From the NCBI GenBank assembly GCA_964423615.1, contig CAYRFQ010000003.1:1-64000 (forward strand): 64,000 nt of DNA, in the 5' to 3' direction. Shown piece by piece: positions 18,567 through 27,394 of this stretch. The stretch is from CAYRFQ01 sp964423615 (GTDB lineage Bacteria > Planctomycetota > Planctomycetia > Gemmatales > Gemmataceae). The notes under the pieces are model-generated. The model was not told the DNA's origin. It saw only the letters and a program-made list of their open reading frames with translations, and did not search any database. The translations under genes were made by a program, and so were the position numbers. Position 1 is the first letter of the stretch, and each line of letters opens with the position of its first letter.

Positions 18567-18968
18567 GTCGTTGTTTCTGCCTGCGTCCAGAGCGATTCAC
18601 GCTTGTTTTGAGAACAGTTTTTGTTTTCACAGTCCTTCTCCTCCGAGGGGAGAAGGACCCAAACCCGAGCGAAGTGGGAATCATAGCGAGCGAAGCGGGA
18701 AACACAGCGGTTGAGGGGTCCTTCGACTTAGGAGTTCGGCAGCTGCGAACTATACCCACCACGAGCGTTAACCGCTCTACACCTTGTTCATCACTCCCCA
18801 CTCAGAAAAAAACTGCCGACAGACAACTATCTGCTGTTCTATTCGTCGATATTCTGAGCGCCCAACCCTGGACGTGGGAAGCCAGGAACCACGTCTCCGA
18901 GGGGAGGAGACGTGGATTTGGTCGCGTGTGACGTAAACACCAACGACACAATTTTTGGGAGGGTGAGA
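18567..18968. other. Gene-free interval with two similar hairpins and a short tandem repeat
   Basis: 402 bp. Hairpin one pairs GTCCTTCTCC (18632-18641) with GGAGAAGGAC (18649-18658). Hairpin two pairs CCACGTCTCC (18889-18898) with GGAGACGTGG (18906-18915). Both have the core CTCCGAGGGGAG at the loop. A 14-base unit GAGCGAAGYGGGAA occurs twice, at 18667-18680 and 18688-18701. Neither hairpin has a T run after it, so they are not typical terminators. No gene is supported. Confidence 0.5.
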
Positions 18969-20156
18969 GTGAATTCTCTTGAACGGAAAGCCATCCGGCA
19001 GCGTCAAAGATGCACTATTTGGGCCATCGGTCCGCTATTGTTGTTTGGGTCATTGACACTGGCAAAAACATCCAAAGCTGCGGACCACACCGAAGACATC
19101 ATTGATGTTCTCATTAAATACAAACTAACTCCCACGACCGAGGGGTTAACACCCTTTTTCGAAAGAGTAGCCAAAGGAGAATTCGGCCCACTTCCCGACA
19201 AGGAAATCGACAAAGCAATCGCTGCCCTTGGAAGCAATTCGTATGTTCGACGCGTTCGAGCCTCTCGAAAGCTCACTCAGATCCTTTTCCCGCCAATCCA
19301 GAAACTCAAAAAGGCCGCGAAAGAAGGCGACCTGGAAACTCAGTTACGCGTCCGCAAACTATTACAGACGACGAGTTCGAAACAGCACCCATTCGCTCTA
19401 CTATTCGAACTCATGGAAAGTCGAAAAATCCGCATTGCACCTACCCTATTGATCCAGTGCCTCGAACGCTGCGAAGACGAGGGCTTGCTCTTTGCCGGAC
19501 AAAAGGCCCTACTAGCCACCCTCAAGGACGCCGATTTATCGCTCTCTAAAAAATGGATGAATTCCGAGAATCCTCAACGACAAGCGACTGGCCTACGCGT
19601 GCTGGGAGCTCTCAAAAAGGAAAAAGCCATACCAGAGTTAACCAAGTGGCTCAAGAAAGACAACAGTATCGTACGCACCGGAGCAATCCGAGCGTTGGTC
19701 AGTGTCGCTCCACATTTCGAACTAACGAAGTATACCAAGGGGCTGGAGGGCGAAATCCTCGCGCTCGTCTATCGAGAGGCAATCGCCACCTTTCAGAGAC
19801 AACACCAAAAACCCGTGGAAACCAAAGACCTCGTTCGAAAGTATGTGACACTCACGGAGAAGTACGCCGAATTGTTGTCAAAGATGGACTCGGTCGAAGT
19901 GAAGAAACGCGGTAGGCTTTCAACGAATTACTGGATCAATCTCAAACTGGATACATCCAAACACCCAGAGATCGTCCTCTACCGAATCAAGTGGTTCAAC
20001 GGCCGATGGTCACAATGGTTCACGCCTGGATATAACGACCGACATACTTCCGATAACCGCAAAATTCGGATGTGGGCGTTGTTCAATGACCATTCGAGCG
20101 AAGTCATCATTGCGAAAGATCGGAATTTTTACCGCAAAAAGGATAATGTGAATTAG
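18969..20156 (+). CDS. Secreted HEAT-like repeat protein, function unknown
   Basis: 395 residues if it starts at GTG 18969, which sits six bases after GGGAGG; GTG 18963 is the alternative. A signal-like segment (AIGPLLLFGSLTLA) follows a basic N-terminus. The mature part is all-helical. It has a HEAT-like unit (LGSNSYVRRVRAS) that parallels the one in the SUMF1 lipoprotein at 11275, a second HEAT pair (GLRVLGALKKEKAIPELTKW), and a C-terminal beta-rich part with several Trp residues. I do not recognise a catalytic motif. It may be a protein-interaction factor in the periplasm. It is convergent with the DUF1559 gene, 29 bp apart. Confidence 0.75.
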   Translation: MNSLERKAIRQRQRCTIWAIGPLLLFGSLTLAKTSKAADHTEDIIDVLIKYKLTPTTEGLTPFFERVAKGEFGPLPDKEIDKAIAALGSNSYVRRVRASRKLTQILFPPIQKLKKAAKEGDLETQLRVRKLLQTTSSKQHPFALLFELMESRKIRIAPTLLIQCLERCEDEGLLFAGQKALLATLKDADLSLSKKWMNSENPQRQATGLRVLGALKKEKAIPELTKWLKKDNSIVRTGAIRALVSVAPHFELTKYTKGLEGEILALVYREAIATFQRQHQKPVETKDLVRKYVTLTEKYAELLSKMDSVEVKKRGRLSTNYWINLKLDTSKHPEIVLYRIKWFNGRWSQWFTPGYNDRHTSDNRKIRMWALFNDHSSEVIIAKDRNFYRKKDNVN

Positions 20157-20185
20157 ACCGACGCAAAAGGGGGCGACACGTCCGC

Positions 20186-21142
20186 TCAATCCGTGGCGTT
20201 CACGATTTCTCCCCCTGTTGCCGTACACAATGACGCCAGCAATGTCAGGGGCACCGAGTCCCTGACGTATTGAACGTGTCCGTCGCCATACAAGTAATTT
20301 CCACCACCCGCATGAAAGCTAAAAGGCTCGTTATCGTTCTTCCTATTCATGGCGAAGGTACACCCATCGTCGGGTCCACATCCTTCTACTTCCCCATCCC
20401 CCGACGCTCCATCGAGACTGAATGCGCCTTCGCTATCGATCCACCCGATCCCTTGATCATTGCTAAGCGAACGCTCGGGTTGACGACGTCGAAAAACGAG
20501 AGGACGAGCCCCGCACTCGACTACCATGATCGTCGAGGACAAACCATCAGCTACATGCCTCGCCGTCGTTCGGGAGTTCCGATACATGATCGAGAAACGG
20601 TTCCCCGAGTTATAAATCGGATGGGACAAGTGAGGATTGATCGATCTGGGTTGAACGCCCATAATGGCCTCGTAGTCGGTCGGAGCAATCGGAGCCGGGA
20701 ATGTAATGGCCGGACGAGGATCGTTACCCACGGCTGACCGAATTTCCTCCCTATTCGGAACGCTTGGACACCGGTAAGTTGAGACTCCCAGCGCTCCTAC
20801 CTCCAAGTTAATACCTTCCCACCAATTTCTATTGAAGTCATAGGCTTGTTGAAGGTTTTGCTGCTCCAGAAACGGCAAAACAAGGGCACGCCACCCAACG
20901 TACTTACCTGCGGGATTTCCCGGCCCGCGTCCTGTCCAGCCCGAAGCGGGAAAGACCCCGTTAGCCTGATGAAAATTGTGAATTGCCACCCCGATTTGCT
21001 TCAGATTATTCGCACACTCTATGCGCGAAGCGGCACTTCGTACCTTCTGTACAGCGGGTAACAACAACCCTACCAATACTGCCAGAACTCCAATCACGAC
21101 AAGAAGTTCCACAAGGGTAAACCCGGTACGGTGAATCGACAC
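20186..21142 (-). CDS. DUF1559 protein with type IV pilin-like N-terminus
   Basis: 318 residues. The N-terminus is a class III signal with the prepilin cleavage site GFTLVELLVVIGVLAVL (Gly-Phe, Glu at +5), which is cut and methylated by a prepilin peptidase. The following helix continues QKVRSAASRIECANNLKQIG, typical of the family. The C-terminus has the H-X9-DG motif (HAGGGNYLYGDG). Planctomycete genomes carry many copies, and they are thought to be pseudopilin-like surface proteins, though the role is unproven. It is a single gene with its own upstream region. Confidence 0.95.
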   Translation of the reverse strand: MSIHRTGFTLVELLVVIGVLAVLVGLLLPAVQKVRSAASRIECANNLKQIGVAIHNFHQANGVFPASGWTGRGPGNPAGKYVGWRALVLPFLEQQNLQQAYDFNRNWWEGINLEVGALGVSTYRCPSVPNREEIRSAVGNDPRPAITFPAPIAPTDYEAIMGVQPRSINPHLSHPIYNSGNRFSIMYRNSRTTARHVADGLSSTIMVVECGARPLVFRRRQPERSLSNDQGIGWIDSEGAFSLDGASGDGEVEGCGPDDGCTFAMNRKNDNEPFSFHAGGGNYLYGDGHVQYVRDSVPLTLLASLCTATGGEIVNATD

Positions 21143-21562
21143 GATGCATCGCTCTCTTCAATACGAGCACGGATAAAGGAATGAGGGAGGTCGTTGCGAT
21201 CGAGTTGCCAGCCTGGCCAGAGAGGATTGGATCGACGGACCAACCATGGTCCGTGAGGCGAGATGCCCCTGCGTTTCCTCGTTCACTATAATAACATCTC
21301 GCACACAGAAATGAATGGTCCCTATCGGGACAAATTCCAGAACTTCCGTTTCATTAGATTCGCTACAACACCACTCACCACCACTTCCACTCAAGTCGCA
21401 TGGCGTCACTCGGGGTGCTCAAAGAACACTTCAATTTTCGTCCTTGGACCAGTCTTTGCTAATTCCACATTCACGGATTGTGGTAGCTTGAAACGTACAC
21501 TTTTTTGGAAGTCATCGTGTTCGAAGGTCCCCGCCAACTTGAAAAATTAGAGAGCACCACCA
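21143..21562. other. Divergent intergenic region (DUF1559 / CoA-transferase)
   Basis: 420 bp between two divergent starts, so it should hold both promoters. A 46-codon minus-strand frame ending near 21412 translates to protein-like sequence but is closed by a TAA just upstream and has no usable start, so it may be a decayed remnant. Nothing else was recognised. Confidence 0.4.
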
Positions 21563-22768
21563 ATGAGTCGTTTCCGCCACGATCTTTTGAAGGACGTTCG
21601 AATACTCGACGCCTCGCGCGTGTTGGCTGGTCCGTTCTGCGGACAGCTGTTAGGAGATTTGGGGGCCGACGTGATCAAAATCGAACGGCCCGGCAAGGGA
21701 GACGAAACGCGTGGTTGGGGTCCACCATATTCTGGTCCTCTGAGCGCCTACTACCTATCCTGCAATCGAAACAAACGAGCGGTGGCGCTCGACTTGGCTA
21801 CAGGGGAAGGACAGGCCGTCTTTCAGGATTTGGTAAAACGAAGCGACATTGTCCTCGAAAACTTCCGTCCCGACAGCGCCGAAAAACTTGGGCTCAGTCC
21901 CGAGACACTTTTTCAGTCAAATTCGCGACTGATCGTATGTTCGATTTCGGGATTTGGCCGCAACGGACCGATGAAAGATGTACCTGGCTATGATTTTGCG
22001 ATTCAGGGTCTCTCGGGGCTCATGAGCATCACGGGTCCAGCCGCAGGTCCACCCAGCAAAGTCGGCGTTGCCGTGAGCGACGTTCTCACAGGTCTCTACG
22101 CTACGTCGACCGTTCTGGCGTGCCTCCATGCTCGTGAAAAATCAGGCCACGGCTACGCCATTGACCTCGCATTGCTCGATTGTGCCCTGGCCGCGCAAGT
22201 GAATGTCGTTCAGGCGTTTTTAACTACAGGAAAGGTCCCGCCCCGACTGGGAAACGCACATCTGCAAATTGTGCCCTACCAGCTGTTTCAAACTGCTGAC
22301 GACTGGCTCGTTCTCGCTATCGGGAACGATGAGCAATGGATGCGGTTCTGTCATGCCGCGAATCGTCCCGATTTGGCTAGCGACGAACGATTCGTTACGA
22401 ACCGCCTTCGCGTTCAACATCGCGACGAGTTGATTTCTGACCTCGAAGAGTTGTTCCGCACCAAGACTTCCACCGATTGGGAAGCCCTCTTACGAACACA
22501 GACCATCCCGCACGCGCGGGTGTGGGACTATGCCGATTTGTTTCAGCAAGAACAACTCGAAGCTCGCGGAATGCGAATCAAGGTAACAGGCCCCGACGGA
22601 ACACCCATCGACTTGCTCGGCGCCCCTTTCCAGGTCGCCGGAGCTGAACAGCGCGAACCCTTATGTCCTCCCTCGATGGGTGAGCACACAGACGCAGTGC
22701 TCGGAGAGGTGCTCGGAATGTCCCAGGACCGGCTCGCCGAATTACGGAGCCAAGGCGTGATCGCATAA
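21563..22768 (+). CDS. Class III CoA-transferase (CaiB/BaiF family)
   Basis: 401 residues, normal for the family. It begins with the family strand VRILDASRVLAGPFC, then GADVIKIERPGKGDETRGWGP. The loop VPGYDFAIQGLSG holds the catalytic Asp144 that forms the acyl-CoA anhydride intermediate. The enzyme moves CoA between two carboxylic acids, such as formate/oxalate, carnitine or succinate; no feature fixes the substrate. It is followed after 21 bp by a membrane protein with a strong ribosome site, so the two are probably co-transcribed. Confidence 0.92.
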   Translation: MSRFRHDLLKDVRILDASRVLAGPFCGQLLGDLGADVIKIERPGKGDETRGWGPPYSGPLSAYYLSCNRNKRAVALDLATGEGQAVFQDLVKRSDIVLENFRPDSAEKLGLSPETLFQSNSRLIVCSISGFGRNGPMKDVPGYDFAIQGLSGLMSITGPAAGPPSKVGVAVSDVLTGLYATSTVLACLHAREKSGHGYAIDLALLDCALAAQVNVVQAFLTTGKVPPRLGNAHLQIVPYQLFQTADDWLVLAIGNDEQWMRFCHAANRPDLASDERFVTNRLRVQHRDELISDLEELFRTKTSTDWEALLRTQTIPHARVWDYADLFQQEQLEARGMRIKVTGPDGTPIDLLGAPFQVAGAEQREPLCPPSMGEHTDAVLGEVLGMSQDRLAELRSQGVIA

Positions 22769-22789
22769 CGAACTCAGGAGACCCAAGCA

Positions 22790-23890
22790 ATGAAACCGGT
22801 GCTGGACACACTCCAAGATGTCGACTTGTCTTCCCACTGGCGCGACCTACTGGCATTTTTGAACGCTGCCGACCCGTTTTTTGTTGGGGTAATCCTGGGA
22901 CTCACGACGCTACTCGGACTAAAGATGGTGTCACGATATCGCTCGTTAAAGACATGGGGCTTGGGCATCGCAACCGCCACGTTCGTCATAACCGTGGGAC
23001 AAGACTGGTGGACCTCAGGACAATTCGGGAGCCTTCCTCCTCATGGCACTTATTGGCGTGGGCTCTTCACAGCAGGATTGGTCCTGACTCCGCTGTGGAT
23101 CGTGTTTCCTGTCTTGGTCTTCGTCTATAATCACCTGAGGCTTGCTGTCTTGGCCTTCCTTCTCTATGTCAGTTACGCTTGGATCGTTGGCATACTTGAC
23201 ACGAACGATCTGCTCCCAGTTGGTGTTGGCGGCGGAATCGCGTCTGCTTTTGCACTCGTTAGCGCATGGATTCTCCAACCAGTCACCGATTTTCTCCATG
23301 GCTGTTTTGTGGCTGGACCGAAACAAAAACTCAAACGTTGGCGCAAGAAAAGGTTCGAAGGGATGTCGAGAAAAGATATAACGGCAAGCTCCCAAAAGTC
23401 CAAAACGTCCACCGGAGATGTTCAACTCAAATCATCCGTCCTGCCGGAGAATGACAAAACCACCGAAGCCGACCAACGACGAGCCAAAGCTCGTTTGAAA
23501 GCCGAACTCTGCTACAACCTGTATGAACTAGCCATCGGCACTGTGTTTCCCCGCAGCATGTTCCAGGAATTCATCACGCGTCACCTTGGCGACCACCAGG
23601 ATGCCGACCGAGTCGAAAAAAACGCTACCGAACTCGAATCGATCATCCTTCAGTACGTCAACGTCACTCCACAAACCTATCCAGCAACGATCCCGATACA
23701 ATCGATAGACGTCAACAGCCTCACACAATGGTTCTTGGCTCAGAAACAAAGGATCGATGTGGAAGAATTCGATATGGAGATGCGAAAGTTGAAGATCAAT
23801 GCCTTGACTCGGAGATACTCACAGCTGGCCTCACAACTGGTCGGAGAACAAACCACTTTGCCGGAAGCGGAAGTCGCAGTTATCCAATAG
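22790..23890 (+). CDS. Membrane protein of unknown function
   Basis: 366 residues; ATG follows CAGGAGA. Four or five hydrophobic segments lie in residues about 25-165 (for example VGVILGLTTLLGLKMV and LVLTPLWIVFPVLVFVY). Then comes a basic, soluble cytoplasmic part (170-366) with a Lys/Arg-rich linker and a helical domain starting near KAELCYNLYELAIG. I recognise no family or active site. Its place 21 bp after the CoA-transferase suggests shared transcription, not necessarily shared function. Confidence 0.75.
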   Translation: MKPVLDTLQDVDLSSHWRDLLAFLNAADPFFVGVILGLTTLLGLKMVSRYRSLKTWGLGIATATFVITVGQDWWTSGQFGSLPPHGTYWRGLFTAGLVLTPLWIVFPVLVFVYNHLRLAVLAFLLYVSYAWIVGILDTNDLLPVGVGGGIASAFALVSAWILQPVTDFLHGCFVAGPKQKLKRWRKKRFEGMSRKDITASSQKSKTSTGDVQLKSSVLPENDKTTEADQRRAKARLKAELCYNLYELAIGTVFPRSMFQEFITRHLGDHQDADRVEKNATELESIILQYVNVTPQTYPATIPIQSIDVNSLTQWFLAQKQRIDVEEFDMEMRKLKINALTRRYSQLASQLVGEQTTLPEAEVAVIQ

Positions 23891-23989
23891 ACCGGACGTT
23901 GCGTAACGGCAGGGCTCTTTCTTGGCCGAACGTCAGGCCACCGAACTACGGCCAGTGCTCACGGAAAACGAATTCCCGGCCCTCAGTCA

Positions 23990-25336
23990 TCAACCTTTTT
24001 GCCAGGTTCGTTCGATGAATTTCGTATCCACTTTTCCGTCGATAAAGGCCGTGTTGTGGAAGATCTCACGGTGGAGTGAAATGGTCGTTTGGATACCCTC
24101 AACGACAAACTCCCGAAGGGCCCGACGCATACACGCAAGGGCTTCTTCGCGAGTTGGTTGATACACCAAAAGCTTGGCAATGAGGGAATCGTAGTTGGGC
24201 GGAATTTTGTATCCCTGCGAGGCGTGTGTGTCGAGACGAACGCCTGGCCCTCCTGGTGGGATCCAACGAGTGATCTTACCCGGCGAAGGACGGAAATCGG
24301 CACTGGGGTCTTCCGCATTAATTCGGCACTCGATGGCCACCCCGCGCAGTTTCACATCTTCTTGTTCGAAACTAAGTCGTTCCCCAGCAGCCACTCGGAT
24401 TTGTTCACGAACGAGATCAACTCCCGTGACCAGTTCGGTCACAGGATGCTCGACTTGGATCCTGGCGTTGACCTCAATGAAATAAAAATTGTTCTCTTGA
24501 TCGACAAGAAACTCGCACGTCCCCGCGTTGTAGTATCCAGCTTCCTTGGCGAGCCGAATGGCTGCCGAACACATCTTCTCGCGAATCTCCAAGGGCAAGT
24601 GAGGAGCGGGAGACTCTTCGACGAGTTTCTGATGTCTTCGCTGTAAAGAGCAATCGCGTTCGAAAAGGTGGCACACATTCCCGTGTCGATCCCCGATGAG
24701 TTGGATTTCAACGTGCCGTGGTCGTTCGATGTACTTCTCGAGATAAACGCTGCCGTCCTTGAACGCGGCTTCGGCTTCCTGTTGAGCCGCACGAAAACCT
24801 GCCTGCAAGTTGACCGCACTCCGGGCGACTCGCATCCCCCGTCCTCCTCCCCCGGCTGCAGCTTTGATGAGAACTGGATACCCAATTTCGTCGGCAAACC
24901 GCAGCGCCTCTTCTTCGTCTTTCAGCAGTCCAGCACTACCCGGGACGACTGGCACGCCGGCCTTCTGGGCGAGCTTACGGGCTTCATTCTTGTTACCGAG
25001 TCGGGCCATCGATTCGTGTGGCGGTCCGATGAACTCGATTTTGCATGCCCGACAAACTTCAGCGAAATGGGCATTCTCGGCAAGGAATCCGTAGCCCGGG
25101 TGAATCGCCTCGACGTTCGCTAGTTCAGCCGCGCTGATGATCCGCTGGAGCTTCAAGTAGCTTTCCGAAGCAACAGCTGGACCGATGCAAATCGCCTCGT
25201 CGGCCAGACTCAGGTAGGGAGCATCACGGTCAGCCTCACTGTACACCGCAACGGCTTCGATTCCGAGATCGTGACAGGCTCGGATGACACGCAAAGCAAT
25301 TTCGCCACGATTGGCAACCAGGATACGCTGAAACAT
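23990..25336 (-). CDS. accC: Acetyl-CoA carboxylase, biotin carboxylase subunit
   Basis: 448 residues, standard length. It carboxylates biotin on the carrier protein using ATP and bicarbonate, the first step of malonyl-CoA synthesis. Seen in order: N-terminal lobe ILVANRGEIALRVIRA, glycine-rich ATP loop AAAGGGGRGMRV, HVEIQLIGD, the RRHQKLVEESPAP stretch, and metal/bicarbonate site FIEVNARIQVEHPVTE. It follows accB on the same strand with 137 bp between them. The carboxyltransferase genes accA and accD are not in the window. Confidence 0.97.
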   Translation of the reverse strand: MFQRILVANRGEIALRVIRACHDLGIEAVAVYSEADRDAPYLSLADEAICIGPAVASESYLKLQRIISAAELANVEAIHPGYGFLAENAHFAEVCRACKIEFIGPPHESMARLGNKNEARKLAQKAGVPVVPGSAGLLKDEEEALRFADEIGYPVLIKAAAGGGGRGMRVARSAVNLQAGFRAAQQEAEAAFKDGSVYLEKYIERPRHVEIQLIGDRHGNVCHLFERDCSLQRRHQKLVEESPAPHLPLEIREKMCSAAIRLAKEAGYYNAGTCEFLVDQENNFYFIEVNARIQVEHPVTELVTGVDLVREQIRVAAGERLSFEQEDVKLRGVAIECRINAEDPSADFRPSPGKITRWIPPGGPGVRLDTHASQGYKIPPNYDSLIAKLLVYQPTREEALACMRRALREFVVEGIQTTISLHREIFHNTAFIDGKVDTKFIERTWQKG

Positions 25337-25473
25337 AGGAGTGACGATAAAGAGTTAGGTTGGAACCAGGGATCGGACCTTGGAGTGGATATTCAACGCT
25401 ACATGCTAGACCCATCTCCGGCAGCAAGGAATTGGACCCGACTTGCTACCAGACGATATGTCCACCGGGTTCG

Positions 25474-25989
25474 TTACGCTCCGGTATCGATGCGGAAAAG
25501 AACGGTGTTGTATTCAACAGGTTGCCCATTTTGGACAAGAATCTCCGCAACAACGCCGCTCACCTCGGCGGGGATTTCGGTGTAGACCTTCATCGCCTCG
25601 ATCAGCCCCACTGTTGTCTCGGGCTCGACTTTGCTTCCTTGTTTTACGTAGGGAGCTTCGTCCGGTTTTGGTCGGGCGTAAAACGTCCCCGGCGTTGGAC
25701 TTTTCACTTCGTAAAGTGTCTTCGAAGACGGTTGCGGGGGGGGCGAGCTGGCAGCCGACTCAGCGACAATAGGGTGCGCCTGCACTGCACCGGCCATCGG
25801 CAACTGTGGGACCGTCTGCATCGCCATCGAGACCGTACCACCACGAACCAACCGGATGCGTTGGTTACCCTCGCGCAGGTCGATTTCCGAGATGTCGTGC
25901 TCGCTCATCATGTTGACGAGTGACTGGACCGTCGGGACGTCGAAGGGCCCCGGTGATCCTGAAGTGTTGGGGAGTTCTTCCGACACCAC
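25474..25989 (-). CDS. accB: Acetyl-CoA carboxylase biotin carboxyl carrier protein
   Basis: 171 residues from GTG 25989, preceded by TAGGAGACG. The N-terminal helical part (19-50) binds the carboxylase; an Ala/Pro/Ser-rich linker (about 55-92) gives mobility; the C-terminal lipoyl-like domain (95-171) carries the biotinylation motif EAMKV with Lys134 and the thumb region TFYARPKPDEAPYV. The start lies 16 bp after the M24 peptidase stop, so peptidase, accB and accC probably form one operon. Confidence 0.96.
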   Translation of the reverse strand: MVSEELPNTSGSPGPFDVPTVQSLVNMMSEHDISEIDLREGNQRIRLVRGGTVSMAMQTVPQLPMAGAVQAHPIVAESAASSPPPQPSSKTLYEVKSPTPGTFYARPKPDEAPYVKQGSKVEPETTVGLIEAMKVYTEIPAEVSGVVAEILVQNGQPVEYNTVLFRIDTGA

Positions 25990-26005
25990 CGTCTCCTATC
26001 TGTTT

Positions 26006-27130
26006 TCAATAATCGATGAATTGATCGTCCCATTCTTTCGCAACGTTTGTGAGGACCTCACAACCGTCCTCGGTAATGAGAACGTCGTCTTCGATTCGGA
26101 CACCCAGTTTTCCAGCAATGTACAACCCAGGCTCGATCGTGACCACCATCCCCGGTCGGAGGATCGTATCGGAGTTAGGACGAAGCCCTGGACCTTCGTG
26201 AATTTCGAGCCCCACACCATGCCCCAGGCTGTGCACAAAGTAGTCAGCGTAACCACCCTCCTCAAAAACTCTACGGGCAGCCGCATCGACATCGCCTGCA
26301 ACCACTCCCGGCCGCAACATTGCGATGGCACGAGCTTGGGCCTCTTTGACGAGTTCATAAACTTTCGGAAGTTCGGGAACCGATGTCGTGGAGGATGAAG
26401 TTGCTTTTGTATTTCTGATCAAAACACGAGTCAAGTCGCTTTTGTAACCTGCCTGGTTCGAGGCCCCCCAATCAACCAACACAAACGAATCGTCGCCAAG
26501 TCTTGCCTCGGTCGGAACCGCATGCGGCAAAGCAGCTCGCTCACCCGACGCAATGATGGGTGGAAAGCTCGTGCACTTACCTCCGGCCTGGCGGATGTAC
26601 ATTTCCATAGCATCAGCAAGTTGCTTCTCGGTGCTGTCGGCCTGCAAATTCGATTTGAAGACGTCGAACGCAGTCTGGGCAATGGCAATAGCGTCGCGTG
26701 TTTCGGCAATCTCGGTCTCGTCCTTGATCATTCGCAGTTGCTCGATTCGGTGGGAATCGTCTTTCCAGCCAACGGACGGTGTGTTGTCCTTGAGCATCTG
26801 GAAATGAGAGACAGTCAGATGATGACCGTCAAATCCGCACGAGGAAATCCCTAGCTTCTGGAATACTTCAGCCGTAGCCATTTGAATATTTTGACTCGGG
26901 GGACGGATGTTAACCTCCAGTTCAGGACACTCCTGGGCAATTTGTGTCGTGTAACGGCCATCCGAAACCATGACGGTTTTCTGCGGAGTCACGATGAGGT
27001 AGCTGCTGTCGCCAGAAAAACCCGTCAAGTACGTAACATTGACCTCTTTACTGACCAGTAGACCGCCAAGTTGAATTTCTTCGAGTTGTTGGATGAGTCG
27101 TTCCCGGCGGGAAACATACGGCTCAGACAT
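26006..27130 (-). CDS. M24 family Xaa-Pro aminopeptidase
   Basis: 374 residues from ATG 27130; the frame is open further up but lacks signals. An N-terminal creatinase-like domain (1-135) precedes a pita-bread metalloprotease domain. The five metal ligands are visible: Asp in VLVDWGA, Asp in SDLTR, His in HSLGHGVGLEIHEGP, Glu in TIEPGLYI and Glu in VRIEDDVLI. It removes N-terminal residues before proline, or cleaves Xaa-Pro dipeptides, in the cytoplasm. The placement before accB and accC is frequent in bacteria, where an efp gene may also intervene; efp is absent here. Confidence 0.94.
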   Translation of the reverse strand: MSEPYVSRRERLIQQLEEIQLGGLLVSKEVNVTYLTGFSGDSSYLIVTPQKTVMVSDGRYTTQIAQECPELEVNIRPPSQNIQMATAEVFQKLGISSCGFDGHHLTVSHFQMLKDNTPSVGWKDDSHRIEQLRMIKDETEIAETRDAIAIAQTAFDVFKSNLQADSTEKQLADAMEMYIRQAGGKCTSFPPIIASGERAALPHAVPTEARLGDDSFVLVDWGASNQAGYKSDLTRVLIRNTKATSSSTTSVPELPKVYELVKEAQARAIAMLRPGVVAGDVDAAARRVFEEGGYADYFVHSLGHGVGLEIHEGPGLRPNSDTILRPGMVVTIEPGLYIAGKLGVRIEDDVLITEDGCEVLTNVAKEWDDQFIDY

Positions 27131-27394
27131 CGTGGTTCTCGACTTTTGATTGGATGCGAAGCGTTCAGTCTGGGAGAGATTGACGGCAAATTTCAGTTCT
27201 TCCCAACTTACGTACCAGGAGACCGACATGCAAGGGGCATGGTTTTGTCTCTCGCTCAACACGATGATTTCAGAGCTGGGACGACTTTCAAGGACCGAGA
27301 ATCCTCCAGATGTCCTACCTTCTCGGCTCGATCACGGTTAGAACAGAACAATCGTGCAAAGTATTTACGATCACCAATCGATTCCGAGGAAATC

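Noticed and set aside
21412..21550. Short minus-strand frame with protein-like sequence
   Set aside because: Closed by TAA immediately upstream, no usable start or ribosome site; at most a decayed remnant.
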